64,000 bases of DNA from Ailurus styani (lineage: Eukaryota > Chordata > Mammalia > Carnivora > Ailuridae): NCBI GenBank assembly GCA_002007465.1, contig LNAC01000019.1, forward strand, positions 1,228,344-1,292,343. Direction: 5' to 3'. This document shows, in pieces, positions 11,412 through 22,400 of the stretch. The notes below the pieces were generated by a model. It did not search any database. It saw nothing but the letters and a program-made list of their open reading frames with translations, and was not told the origin of the DNA. The position numbers and the translations under genes are program-made. Position 1 is the first letter of the stretch, and every line of letters starts with the position of its first letter.

Positions 11412-14400
11412 CTAAATTCATATTTTTCACTAATTACTCTGAATGTAAATGGGTTAAATGCCCCAATCAGAAGACACAGGGTATCATCTTGGATAAAAAA
11501 GCAAGGCCCATTAATATACTGTCGGCAAGAGACTCATTATAGATCCAAAGACACCTCCAGATTGAAAGTGAAGGGGTAGAAAACTATCATACTAATGAAC
11601 ATCCTAAAGAAATCTGAGGTGGCAATTCTTACATCAGACAAATTATATTTTAAACAAAAGATGGTAAAAAAAAAAAAGATGAGGAAGGACACTGTATCAT
11701 AATTAAAGAGTCTATCCAAGAAGAAGATCTAATAATTATAAATATTTATGCCCCTAAAATGGGAGCAGCCAATTATATAAACCAATTAATAACAAAATTA
11801 AAGAAACATGGTGATACTAATACAATAATAGTAGGGGACTTTAACACCCCACTCATTGCAATGGACAGATCATCTAAGCAAAAGACCAATAAGAAAGCAA
11901 GGGCTTTAAATGACACACTGAACCAGATGGACTTCACAGATATATTCAGAACATTCCATCCTAAAGCAACAGAATACACATTCTTCTCTAGTGCATATGG
12001 AACATTCTCCAGAATAGGTCACATCCTGGGTCACAAATCAGGTCTCAACTGTTACCAAAAGATTGGAGTAGTACCCTGCATATTTTCAGACCACAGTACT
12101 TTGAAACTTGAATTCAATCACAAGAGGAAATTTAGAAAGCTCTCAAATATATGGAGGCTAATGATCCTCCTACTAAAGAATGAATAGGTCAACCAGGAAA
12201 TTAAAAAAGAATTTTAAAAACTCATGGAAACAAATGAAAACGAAAACACAGCTGTTCAAAACCTTTGGGATGCAGCAAAGATGGCCCTACGAGGGAAGAA
12301 CATAGCAATACAAGCCTTCTCAAGAAATAAGCCTCAAATACACAACCTAACCTTACACCTAAAGGAGCTGGAGAAAAATCAACAAATAAAGCCTAAACCC
12401 AGCAGGAGAAGAGAATTAATAAAGATTAGGGCAGAAATCAATGAAATCAAAGCCAAAGAACAGTAGAACAGATCAACAAAACTAGGAGCTTGTTCTTTGA
12501 AAGAATTAATAAGATAAAAAAAACCCTGGTCAGACTTATCACAACGAAAAGAGAAAGGACCCAAATAAATAAAATCATCAGTGAAAGAGAAGAGATCACA
12601 ACCAAAAACAAATAAATACAAACAATTACAAGAACATATGAGCAACAAAATGCAAAAAATTGGGCAATCTGGAAGAAATGGATGCATTCCTAGAGATGTA
12701 TAAACTACCAAAACTGAAATAAGAAGAAATAGAAAAACACAAACCCATAACCAGCAAAGAAATTAAAGCAGTAATCAAAAATCTCTCAACAAACAAGAGT
12801 CCAGGGCTGGATGGTTTCCCACCGGAATTTGAAATGGAAGGGAAATTTCCAAACTCATTCTGTGATATCAGCATTACCTTGATCCAAAAACCAGACCAAG
12901 ACCCTACCAAAAAGGATAATTACAGACCAATATCCCTGATGAACATGGACACAAACATTCTCACCAAAATACTAGCCAGCTGGATCCAACAGTACATTAA
13001 AAGGAGTATTCACCACGACCAAGTGAGATTTATTCCTGGGCTGCAAGGGTGGTTCAACATCTGCAAAAGAATCAATGTGATAAACTACATTAATAAAAGA
13101 AAGGATGAGAACCATATGATCTTTTCAATAGATGCAGAAAAAGCGTTTGATAGAGTACAGCATCCTTTCTTGATCAAAACTCTTCACAGTGTACGGTTAG
13201 AAGGAACATACCTCAATACCATAGTAGCCATCTACAAAAAGCCCACAGCAAGTATCATTCTCACTGCAGAAAAACTAAGCTTCTCTCCTAAGGTCAGGAA
13301 CACAGCAGGGATATTCACTGTCACCACTGCTGTTTAACATAGTACTAGAAGTCCTAGCCTCAGCAATCAGACAACAGAAAGAAATAAAAGGCATCTGAAT
13401 CAGCAAAGAAGAAGTCAAACTCTCACTCTTCACAGACAACGTGATACTTTATGTGGAAAACCCAAAAGACTCCACCCCCAAAGTGCTAGAACTCATACAG
13501 GAATTCAGCAAAGTGGCAGGATATAAAATCAATGCACAGAAATCAGTTGCATGTCTATACACTAACAATGAGACAGAAGAAAGAGAAATCGAGGAGTGAA
13601 TCCCATTTACAACTGTACCCAAAACCATAAGATACCTAGGAATAAATCTAACCAAAGAGGCAAATTTTCTGTAGGCAGAAAACTATAGAAAATTCATGAA
13701 AGAAATCGAAGAAAACATAAAGAAATGGAAAAACATTCCATGCTCATGGATTGGAAGAAAAATATTGTGAAAATATCTATGTTACCTAGAGCAATCTATA
13801 CATTCAAAGCAATCCCTATCAAAATACCATAAACTTTTTTACAGAGCTGAAACAAATAATCCTAAAATTTGTAAGGAACCATAAATGACCCCAAATAGCC
13901 AAAGGAATGTTGGAAAATAAAACCAAACTTGGGGGCATCACAATGCTGGACTTTAAGCTCTGTTGCAAAGCTGTAATCATCAACACAGTATGGTACTGGC
14001 ACAAAACAGACATACATATCAATGGAACAGAAGAGAGAATCCAGAAATGGACTCTCAGCTCTATGATCAACTAATATTCAACAAAGCAGCAAATAATATC
14101 CAATGGAAAAAAAGACAGTCTCATCAACAAATGGTGTTGGGAAAATTGGACAATCAGATGCAGAAGAATGAAACTAGACTATTTCCTTACACCATACACA
14201 AAAATAGACTCAAAATGAGTGAAATACCTAGATGTGAGAGAGGAATCCACCAAAATCCTAGAGGAGAATACAGGCAGCAACCTCTGTGACCTCAGTTGCG
14301 GCAACTTCTTGCTAGACACATCTCCAAAAGCAAGGGAAACAAAGGCAAAAATGAACTATTGGGACTTCATCAATATAAAAAGCTTTTGCACAGCAAAGGA

Positions 14401-15156
14401 AACAATTGACAAAAACAAAAAACAACTGACAGAATGGGAGAAGGTATTGACAAATGTCTTACAAGATAAAGGGTTAGTATCCAAAATCTATAAAGAACTT
14501 AACAAACTCAACACCCAAAGAACAAATAGTCCAGTCAAGAAATGGACAGAAGACATGAACAGACATTTCTCCAAAGTAGACATACAAATGGCCAACAGGC
14601 ACGTGGAAAAAAATGCTCAACATCACTTGGCATCAGGGAAATCCAAATCAAAACCACAATGAGATTCCACCTCACACTGGTCAGAAAGGCAAAAGTTAAC
14701 AAATCAGGAAATGATGGATGTTGGTGACGATGTGGAGAAGGAGAACCCTCTTACTGTTGGTGGGAATGCAAGTTGGTTCAGCTGCTCTGGAAAACAGTAT
14801 GGAGGTTCCTCAAAAAGTTTGAAATAGAGCTATCCTATGACCCAAGAATTATACTACTAGGGATTTACCCCAAAGATACAAATGCAGTGATCCAAAGGGG
14901 CACCTGCACCCCGATGTTCATAACAGCAATGTCCACTATAGCCAAACTATGGAAAGAACCCAGATGTCCATCAACTGATGAATGGATAAAAAAGATGTGC
15001 TACATATACACAATGGAATATTACTCATCCATTAAAAGAAAGAAATCTAGCCCATTTGCACTGATGTGGAGAGAACTAGAGGGTATTAAGCTAAGTGAAA
15101 TAAGTCAATCAGAGAAAGACAATTATCATATTATCTCATTCATATGTGGAATTTAA
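11412..15156 (+). pseudogene. LINE-1 ORF2 (endonuclease/reverse transcriptase), inactivated
   Basis: Legible over nearly the whole family length in at least five frame segments: 11412-11579, 11759-12187 with 12224-12466, 12834-13337, 13963-14289, 14219-14662, 14773-15156. The AP-endonuclease part shows 'VGDFNTPL' (11831) and 'SDHS' (12087-12098). The RT part shows 'NYRPISLMN', '[14 protein letters not shown]' and '[10 protein letters not shown]'. The RT catalytic box, normally FADD, reads F-T-D-N at 13429-13440, losing one metal-binding aspartate. The C-terminal cysteine-rich part is at about 14717-14775. Frameshifts and stops make it dead. Confidence 0.92.
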
Positions 15157-15656
15157 GAAACAAAACAGAAGATCATAGGGGAATAGAGGAAAAAATAAAA
15201 CAAGATGAAATCAGAGAGGGAGACACACCATAAGAGACTCTTTTTTTTTTAAAGATTTTATTTATTTGACACAGAGAGAGAGATCACAAGTAGGCAGAGA
15301 GGCAGGCAGAGAGACAGGGAGAGGAGGAAGCAGGCTCCCTGCTGAGCAGAGAGCCCGATGCGGGCCTTGATTCCAGGACGCTGAGATCATGACCTGAGCT
15401 GAAGGCAGAGGCTTAACCCACTGAGCCACCCAGGTGCCCCAAGAGACTCTTAATCATAGGAAACAAACTGAGGGTTGCTGGAGGGGAAGGGGGTAGAGGG
15501 ATGGGGTAACTGGGTGATGGACATTAAGGAGGGCATATGATGTAATGAGCACTGGTACTATATAAGATTGATGAGTCACTGACCTCTACCTCTGAAACTA
15601 ATAATACATTTTATGTTAATTAATTGAATTTAAATTAAAAATAAAAAAGTTTAAAA
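15157..15656 (+). other. 3' UTR of the young L1, split by a SINE
   Basis: Follows the ORF2 end with an A/G-rich part, then 'ccataagagactc'. It is interrupted by the SINE at 15242-15440 and resumes with 'taatcataggaaacaaactg' and 'gggtgatggacattaagga'. It ends in an A-rich tail around 15630-15656. The same 3' UTR is found in other L1 copies of this window. Confidence 0.85.
15242..15440 (-). mobile_element. CAN-SINE inserted in the young L1 3' UTR
   Basis: Antisense, nearly complete: poly-T/AAAGATTTTATTTATTTGACA at the left, GCCACCCAGGTGCCCC head at the right. Target duplication AAGAGACTCT at 15232-15241 and 15441-15450. It is younger than the L1 that carries it. Confidence 0.95.
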
Positions 15657-17045
15657 AAGAAATAATTGATAAATTGGACTTGATTAAAATTTAATACTTC
15701 TGCTCTGTAAAAAAACAATGTTAGAGAATGAGGAGACAAGCCACAAACTAGGAAGACATATTTGCAAAAACACATATCTGTAAAGAACTATTATCTAAAA
15801 TACACAAAGAACCCTTCAAATTCCTCAATAAGAAAATGAATAACCCAATTTAAAAATGGACAAAACATCTCACCAAAGAAGATATATAAATATCAAATAA
15901 ACATATAAAAATGTTTAACATTCTATGTCATTAGGGAATTACAAATTAGAATGAGATTCCATTAGACATCTATTAGAATGACCCAAATCCAAATCACTAA
16001 CAACAGCAAATGTTGGTAAGGATATAGAGCAATGGGAACTCTCATTCATTGCTGGTATGAATGCATAATGGTACAGCCACTTTGGAAGACAAGTTTTCTG
16101 TTTCTTATAAAATTAAACATTTCTTAGCATACACAATGAAGACATTATTCTCCTTGGTAGTTAGCCACATGAATTAAAAACAAATGTCCACACAAAAACC
16201 TGTACACATATGTTTATAGCAGCTTTATTCATAATTGCCAAAACTTAGGAGCAAGCAAGATGTCCTTCAGTGGGTGAATGGATAACTATAAATTGTAGTA
16301 TACCCAGACAATAGAATATTATTCAGCACTAAAAAGAAATGGGCTAAGTCATGAAAAGTCATGAGGAATCTCACATTTCTAATATATTACTATGTGAAAG
16401 AAGCCAATCTTAAAAGGTTATATACTGGGCGCCTGGGTGGCTCAGTGGGTTAAAGCCTCTGCTTTCGGCTCAGGTCATGATCTCAGTGTCCTGGGATGGT
16501 TAAAGCCTCTGCTTTCGGCTCAGGTCATGATCTCAGTGTCCTGGGATCGAGGCCCGCATGGGGCTCTCTGCTCAGCAGGGAGCCTGCTTCCTCCTCTCCC
16601 TGTCTCTCTGCCTGCCTCTCAAAAAAAAAAGGTTATATACTGTATGGTTCCAACTCTGGGATATGCTGGGAAAGACAGAACTACAGAGAGAGTTAAAAGA
16701 TGGGTGATTGCCAGGAATAATAAAGGCAAAGGGGAATGAATAGGCAGAGCACAGAGGACTTTTAGAGCAGTAAAATTATTCTGTATGACATTAGAGTGGT
16801 GGATACATATCATTATACATTTGTCCAAACCGTAGAATGTACAAAACCAAGAGGGAGCCAAAATGCAAAATATGGATTTCACGTGTAACTAATGTAATGT
16901 GTCACTGCAGTACAGGATGCCAGTAGTAAGTGAGTTTGTGGGGGTGGAAAAGGAGGCCAAGGGCAGGGATTATATGGTGACTCCCTTGGACTTTCCACTC
17001 AATTTTGATATAAACCTAAAACTCCTCTAAAAATATTAAGTTTAT
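15657..17045 (+). mobile_element. Ancient LINE-1, 3' half of the split host element
   Basis: Resumes exactly where 8907 stopped ('attgataaattggacttgat'). It runs through the ORF2 C-terminus ('caaatgttggtaaggatata', 'atagaatattattcagcac') to a 3' UTR ending near 17045, where blocks such as 'aacctaaaactcctctaaaa' are typical of old L1 3' ends. It is interrupted by the SINE at 16427-16630. All frames are closed. Confidence 0.8.
16427..16630 (+). mobile_element. CAN-SINE with a 50-bp internal tandem duplication
   Basis: Sense copy with the head GGGCGCCTGGGTGGCTCAG. Bases 16448-16497 are repeated exactly as 16498-16547, covering the part between the A-box region and the 'tgggatcgag' motif. The 3' part is short and ends in poly(A). 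Target duplication AAAAGGTTATATACT at 16412-16426 and 16627-16641. Two short open frames across it (16437-16739, 16496-16696) are artefacts. Confidence 0.95.
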
Positions 17046-17338
17046 TAATTTTAAAAATAATATAGATTACTATTTTACTGACATGGAAACATGTTGTGGG
17101 CAAGTACAAACAATGTGTCCAGGATGATCCTAATTTGTTTAATAAAACATGTTTATAAGTTAAATAACAACAAAACAATGCAAGAAAATGATTAAGAGGA
17201 TACTGGTTACTCAGTAAGGGAGAGAAGAACTTTTGTTAGAATGGGCTACACAAAGGGTCTTCCGAGTGGCAGCAAAGTTCTATTTTCTCACCTGCCTTGT
17301 GTTTATAAGATATTCATCTTATAAATAGTTCACTAAGC
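17046..17338. other. Possible old L1 3' UTR tail, otherwise unique
   Basis: Continues past the L1 end with 'tatagattactattttactg' and a block near 17180-17240 that loosely resembles old L1 3' UTR sequence. No gene and no tandem repeat. Confidence 0.3.
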
Positions 17339-17527
17339 TTGTGGTTCTCCAAGTTGGGTCCACATATGCATTATCAGCTTCACCTGGGAACTTGTTAGAA
17401 ATGCAGATTTTGAGACCCTGCCCAGGCCTACTGAATCAGAAACTTTTGAGATAGAAGGTGCGATCTGTGTTTTGACAGTCTGTCCAAGTTTTTAGATGCA
17501 TGCTAAAGTTTGAGGATCATTGCACTG
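17339..17527 (+). mobile_element. MER5A-type hAT-Charlie DNA transposon fossil
   Basis: The order of motifs is diagnostic of MER5A: 'gtggttctcc', 'cacctgggaacttgttagaa', 'cctactgaatcagaaa', 'gatctgtgttttgacag', 'gctaaagtttgagg', ending near 'cactg'. It is a non-autonomous element without a coding region. The 8-bp target duplication is no longer recognisable. Confidence 0.88.
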
Positions 17528-17760
17528 AGTCCTACATTTGTTCTATGTAGTTTGTTGATTTTACGTCTTATTTTAAAATAAGAAGATTGAAAGATTTTTC
17601 AATTGCAGAATAAAGTGGTTTTTTTAGCAATTCAGAGGGGAACTTCTGCTATATATGTAGTTACAAGTTTTATATGTTGATATGATAAGAATATGAAAGG
17701 ACATACATCAAATTCTTAGCATTGATTAATGCAGGGAAGTAGAGTTAAAAGAGATATTTT

Positions 17761-17954
17761 TTTTTAAGATTTTATTTATTCATTTGACACAGAGAGAGAG
17801 AGATTACAAGTAGGCAGAGAGAGAGAGGAGAGAGGAGGAAGCAGGCTCCCTGCCGAGGAGCAGAGAGCCTGATGCGGGCCTCGATCCCAGGACCCTGGGA
17901 TCATCACCTGAGCCAAAGGCAGCGGCTTTAACCCACTGAGCCACCCAGGCGCCC
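17761..17954 (-). mobile_element. CAN-SINE, antisense
   Basis: Complete copy close to the young caniform type, with head GCCACCCAGGCGCCC at the right end. Target duplication AAAAGAGATATTTT at 17747-17760 and 17955-17968, perfect. It carries a small GGA-type insertion in the GCTCCCTGCC(GAG)GAGCAGAG segment. Confidence 0.95.
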
Positions 17955-17969
17955 AAAAGAGATATTTTA

Positions 17970-20155
17970 ACTTCTTTAAATTTCTATTGCTGATTTATTA
18001 ATTTGAGTTGAATGTCACTTTCATAAGTTAAAAGAATTATAAGATTTAAAAGATTAAAAACACAAAAGCTACAACTCTAACTTAAGCATTTTCTAAATTG
18101 TGTTTCCTAGAATTCTAGTATCCTACCTGATATTAATAGGTATTCCTATTAAAATGTTCAGTAGTCAAATAAAATGTAAAGACTATCTTAGAATTTCAAA
18201 ATACAGATTAATATTTTAAATGTTACAAGTTTTCATTCAGACACATTGGGCTGGCAGCTTGAAATCAGCAATAGAGTATTTACACCATGGAAATCAGCAA
18301 GCATTACAAATCAAGACTCCACCTACCCCCAGAGCTGGTTAAGCAATTTTCAGCACACCACTCTAGCAGACTCAACATTTTCTGGAACACAAGAAAATTC
18401 TGCTTTATGTTGTTTTGTTCTATCAGAATCTGGTTATCCTCAATAATCTTAAATTTGTCATATTCTTCATTTATAATCTGTAAAATCAAATCAAAATTTT
18501 ATTACTCATTAGCACACTAAAATTTATCCACAAAAAACTTTTAAAACACTAAAAATAATGTTGGGAAAGAATAGAAGTTAGAGCAAAAGAAGTAGAAAGG
18601 TATCGTCTACAGTGTTGCTGTACAAATATAGAAATCTGAGGGTAGAACAAAACATTTCTAATATTTCCAAAGAAACAGGAAAAGACAATTGAAAAATTTT
18701 ATGTTTATGTGATACTACTTCTCTTACCTGGTATAAAGTTCTAATTATTTTTTTCTCCAACTCCAACTACTGCTAATCCCATTCAGTAGAAATAGCTCCA
18801 GTTCTCCCCACAGGACAGCATGTGAAAGTAGTTCTAGATTTGTGTATTTTTGGCTAAGATGACCACTCTTCTAAAGAACGTTGTCACATCCATGTCAAAC
18901 CAGAAAGCATCTTCCTCTGTCAGACTAGTTTGAAATACAGTTCCCGTAAACACCATCCTTGCTGGCACATACGTCATTCCTTTATCCACTCTCAGCTACT
19001 TTTACATGAACTCCTCAGAAATTAGAACTTAGTACACCCACAGAAGAGTGGGACAGGGGCCAGTGGCTGGAGATTTTTGAACAGGTGGTGGCCTGCCAGA
19101 GTGTGACAGTAAAACTTATCTTTATAATGGAAGATTCATATTATTTCTTAACCTTATAACATAAGAGACAGATATTATATAACCTAAGTTCCCCCTTGCC
19201 AAGCCTGGCTTGTTGGCAGCCACCCTCCTTAAACAGAATTAGAACACATCACACAGATAAACTATGTAGCATACGTCTATGAAAGCAGAAGTGGGAATCC
19301 CAGCAGCAGGAAAACAAACCCCGTTGCTCAGCAACACTGTGGCCATGTGCCGTACAGTAACATCAAGCCCAACCCTTGAAGCAAGACTCCAATTCCTCAT
19401 CCATGGAGTCATACATACCAGAATTACAGGCTTGCATGCCATAGGCTTCTGAGTGAAAGAGGAAACTCTGATTGTGAATTGTACCATGGGCTTTCCTCAC
19501 ACTCAGTAGCAGAAATTGACCATGAGCTCAAACAGAATTCTCATTGCCACATGACTGTTCCAGGGATGACGCAGGGCCATTTACTGATACATGGTAAATT
19601 ACAGCAAGAATGGATACAAAATATACTGCCATGTTGATAGAAGTATTTACATCATTATGATATTCATATCGTTTTAATATATAAGACACTACATCATATT
19701 TACATTTAATTCTGGGCAACATCAGATAAACAGTTGCGTTTTTATAATTCAACCTCCTCAAAATACACATTCCCATTCACAAGGGCACCCAGAAACAAGA
19801 AGCTGAGTGTTACCAAGAGTGAAGTCTGCTTCTAGTCATTTCCTCCACTGTCGAAACAATTCGGACTTATAAAACTTCCATTTGTTTTCAGTAATTATTG
19901 TGGATGTCTCCATGTTGACAGGTGAACTTCAGACATCTTTTTGGGCTTATGTAAGAAGCATACATCTATCTTATTTCATAACAAGAGCCATGGGAGTTTA
20001 AAGCTCTCTGAGGAATTCTTAGGACTTTCTTTACATCCCTGATCACTATTATTTGCTACTAAAGTTTAACTCTTTATCTGACTGACTATTAAAAACGTAG
20101 CTATCCACATCCAAATTTCAAAAGAAAGAGAATTTTCTAATCTTGGGGATATTTT
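17970..20155. other. 2.2 kb of unique-looking DNA, no gene found
   Basis: No SINE, L1, L2 or tandem repeat is visible. Short open frames (18246-18446, 18287-18520 plus; 18578-18766, 19239-19487, 19528-19776 minus) have no start context, splice frame or motif to support them. 18780-19460 is less AT-rich than its surroundings. This is one of the longest repeat-free stretches and a reasonable place to look for conserved non-coding sequence. Confidence 0.5.
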
Positions 20156-20157
20156 GT

Positions 20158-20345
20158 CCTCATCATAATAGCTACCACATATTGTGCACTTTTTTCAGGT
20201 AATTTATTTACATTATTTTATGCATTTATTATAACAATCCTATGGATTAGATAGTTTACAGGTAATACTAAAATTCAGAAAACTTACAGAACTTGCCCAG
20301 GGATGCCTGGTCACCAAGAGATAGAACTAATATTTTAACTATCTT
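20158..20345 (-). mobile_element. MIR-family SINE, antisense
   Basis: Reads in MIR antisense order: 'aatagctaccacatattgtg', a T-rich link, 'aacaatcctatggattagat', then 'aacttgcccaggg' and a degraded tRNA-related part. Ancient and non-coding. Confidence 0.7.
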
Positions 20346-21266
20346 CCTAAAAAGCTGTTGAGTGTTCCTACTTCAATATTCTCCCTCGACATGACACCAA
20401 ATAGTCACTGCTCCTTTTAATTTTTGCTCCTTTGACTTCTTGAATCAGCAAGACACGGGCACTGTCTTCAACCATTCTTGTGAAAATCAAGAACAGGAAA
20501 ATAAGTATCTTAGTTTGTTTATAATCTTTCAGGGTATCCCTGCTGGGAATGAACCCAATGCAAAAAGACAGAATTGCCTCCCAGATTCCCTTCCGAGAGT
20601 GTGGTTCTGAGGAAGGCAGCCATTGCTGCGTTGTAATTGAGAGGAGCTGACTTTTGTGCTATCTCTGTGAGATGTGCCCTGGCACTCACATTTCCTGGCC
20701 CTTAACTTGATGAATGTTGGCACAGCACAGTGGCTATTGCTTGCAGGATCCTTAATGAATGATTGCATTCTGATTGACTTCTAGCCCAGACAAAATGCTG
20801 AATATACTCACTTTCAATACCCGGTTGCTCTTCCATTAATGCCTGGCTGAGTTTTATATGTAGACCAAAGTCTCTAATAAATGTAGAGTTAGATTCAGTC
20901 GCAAAAGTGCACACCATCAAATGTGACTTGCAGACTGTACAGAGACATCAAGATAACAGGTGTACTCTACTCTTCAATTTTGCTGTGAATCTAAAACTGC
21001 TATTAAAAATTATCTTTAAAAAATACATATACATTTATAACTGTGGTTTGATTTTAGGTGCCTCAAAATTGGTAACCAAATGAAAAGTAAAACAAAATGA
21101 ATATGAATTTTTCTTGCTAACTAAGAAAGTTTGTATCATTAATTTTTATAGTATATCACTCCTAGGAATAAAATGTTTCTCCATTTTTGTTAGGCGTGTG
21201 TACACAATAACAATACCATGTGTATCCTAATAAATAAGAAAAATTTAATCCTAATAAAAACTTAAG
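20346..21266. other. Unique-looking DNA with a short L1 3' tail
   Basis: 20400-20930 has no recognisable family. Its minus-strand frames 20529-20768 and 20702-20920 are unsupported. About 20955-21040 ('cttcaattttgctgtgaatc' then 'taaaactgctattaaaaa') looks like the extreme 3' end of an old sense L1. The remainder to 21266 shows nothing. Confidence 0.4.
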
Positions 21267-21445
21267 GGGAAGGATGCCTGAGTGGCACGTCAGTTGGGCA
21301 CATGACTCTTGCCTAACTCTCAGGTTCTTGGCTCAGGTTCAGGGCATGAAGCAGGTCTGGCTCCACGCTCAGTGTGGAGTCTGCTTGTCCCTCTCCCTCT
21401 GCTCCTTCCCTTGCTTGCTCACGCTTTCTCTCTCATTGAATCTTG
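21267..21445 (+). mobile_element. Older CAN-SINE, sense, diverged
   Basis: Head 'gatgcctgagtggcacgtca', body 'gggcacatgactcttg', then 'ctccacgctcagtgtggagt' and a CT-rich part. It is more diverged than most SINEs here and lacks a clean tail. No clear target duplication. Confidence 0.8.
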
Positions 21446-21876
21446 TGTGATAAATGTTCTTTATAATAGCAATAAACATTATTTTTCCTTTTCATTGTGT
21501 CAACAATATTTTTCAAAAATATTATCATAGATAATCTCAAATATAATATTTAAATGTATGACAAAAACAATTTCCTTAACCATTCTTCTACTAATAGATA
21601 TTTATTTATAGTGTTTTTCAATCAAAAAATTCTGCAAAATTAATGTGCACAAACATAAATCTTTGTGCAACCTGTCTCCAAGAGGTGAAAATACTCTGAC
21701 AGAGAATATGAGCTTTTTTAAGGCTGTTGAAAGCTATTTCTCTAATCAATTGGTATACTAACAGGACCATCAGCCATGAGAGGACCCTTTTCAATAAATA
21801 CTTGTTAACATTGGCTATTACATTCTCAAAAAACATTTGCTCATTGACGGGTAAAAAAGGGTTTCTTGTTTTAATT
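21446..21876. other. Unique AT-rich DNA, nothing recognised
   Basis: No repeat family or supported open frame. Two overlapping frames on opposite strands (21618-21836, 21727-21918) are unsupported. Confidence 0.4.
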
Positions 21877-21890
21877 TTATTTTCTTTTAT

Positions 21891-22094
21891 TTTTTTGAGA
21901 TTTTATTTATTTATTTGAGAGAGAGAGAGCAAGCAAGAGAGAGAGAGAATGAGCAGGGGGAGTGGCAGGGAAAGGGAGAGGGAGAAGCAGACTCCCTGTG
22001 GTAGGGAGTCCAATACAGGACTTGATCCCAGGATTCTGAAATCATAACCTGAGCCGAAGGCAGATGCTTAACCAACTGAGCCACCCAGTCACTC
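21891..22094 (-). mobile_element. CAN-SINE, antisense, older subtype
   Basis: Poly-T/GAGATTTTATTTATTTATTT left end, (GA)n tract, 'gagaagcagactccctg', and head 'gagccacccagtcactc'. The flanks share TATTTTCTTTAT-like target sequence (about 21879-21890 and 22095-22106). Confidence 0.9.
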
Positions 22095-22139
22095 CTATTT
22101 TCTTTATTTCTAATGATGTTGAAATTAAGTACTAATGTT

Positions 22140-22400
22140 CTTAAAAATTCATTTGTCTAATTTATCTATCACAGTAGTGAAAATCTCACAATAATTAAAT
22201 TTTGCTAAAACTACTTTGAATTTCTAAAAGCTTTCACCTTCTCTATTAGTTACACTATAATATTCCATGCATGAGGATTTTTTAATGTTTTTATCTTTGT
22301 TACTAATTCTACCACTTCTTGATTAAAATGAACCTCTTTATAGCATTTAATATTTTGCTTTAAATTCTACCTTATCTAGCACTAATACTGCTTTCTTTTG
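22140..22400 (-). mobile_element. Possible old LINE-1 ORF2 debris, antisense
   Basis: The end of this stretch ('taccttatctagcactaata' then 'ctgctttcttttgattt') resembles the antisense of the ORF2 endonuclease/RT linker in old L1. The rest is too decayed to place. Confidence 0.35.

Larger units (their letters stand above)
8908..15656 (+). mobile_element. Near full-length young LINE-1
   Basis: The element contains a 5' UTR (from about 8910, starting near 'aagatggcagaggagtagg'), decayed ORF1, decayed ORF2, a 3' UTR and an A-rich 3' end at about 15630-15656. About 6.5 kb remain after subtracting the nested SINE (15242-15440). It is inserted in an old L1 whose sequence continues on both sides. 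The flanks share an imperfect target duplication: AAGAATAATTGA near 8896-8907 and AAGAAATAATTGA near 15657-15669. Full length is unusual for genomic L1. Both ORFs are disabled by stops and frameshifts, so it cannot move autonomously. Confidence 0.92.

Noticed and set aside
16437..16739. 100-codon plus-strand frame starting MAQWVKASAFGSGHD
   Set aside because: This peptide is the usual translation of the CAN-SINE. Equivalent frames occur at 45846-46028, 50365-50607, 59087-59272 and 62714-62974.
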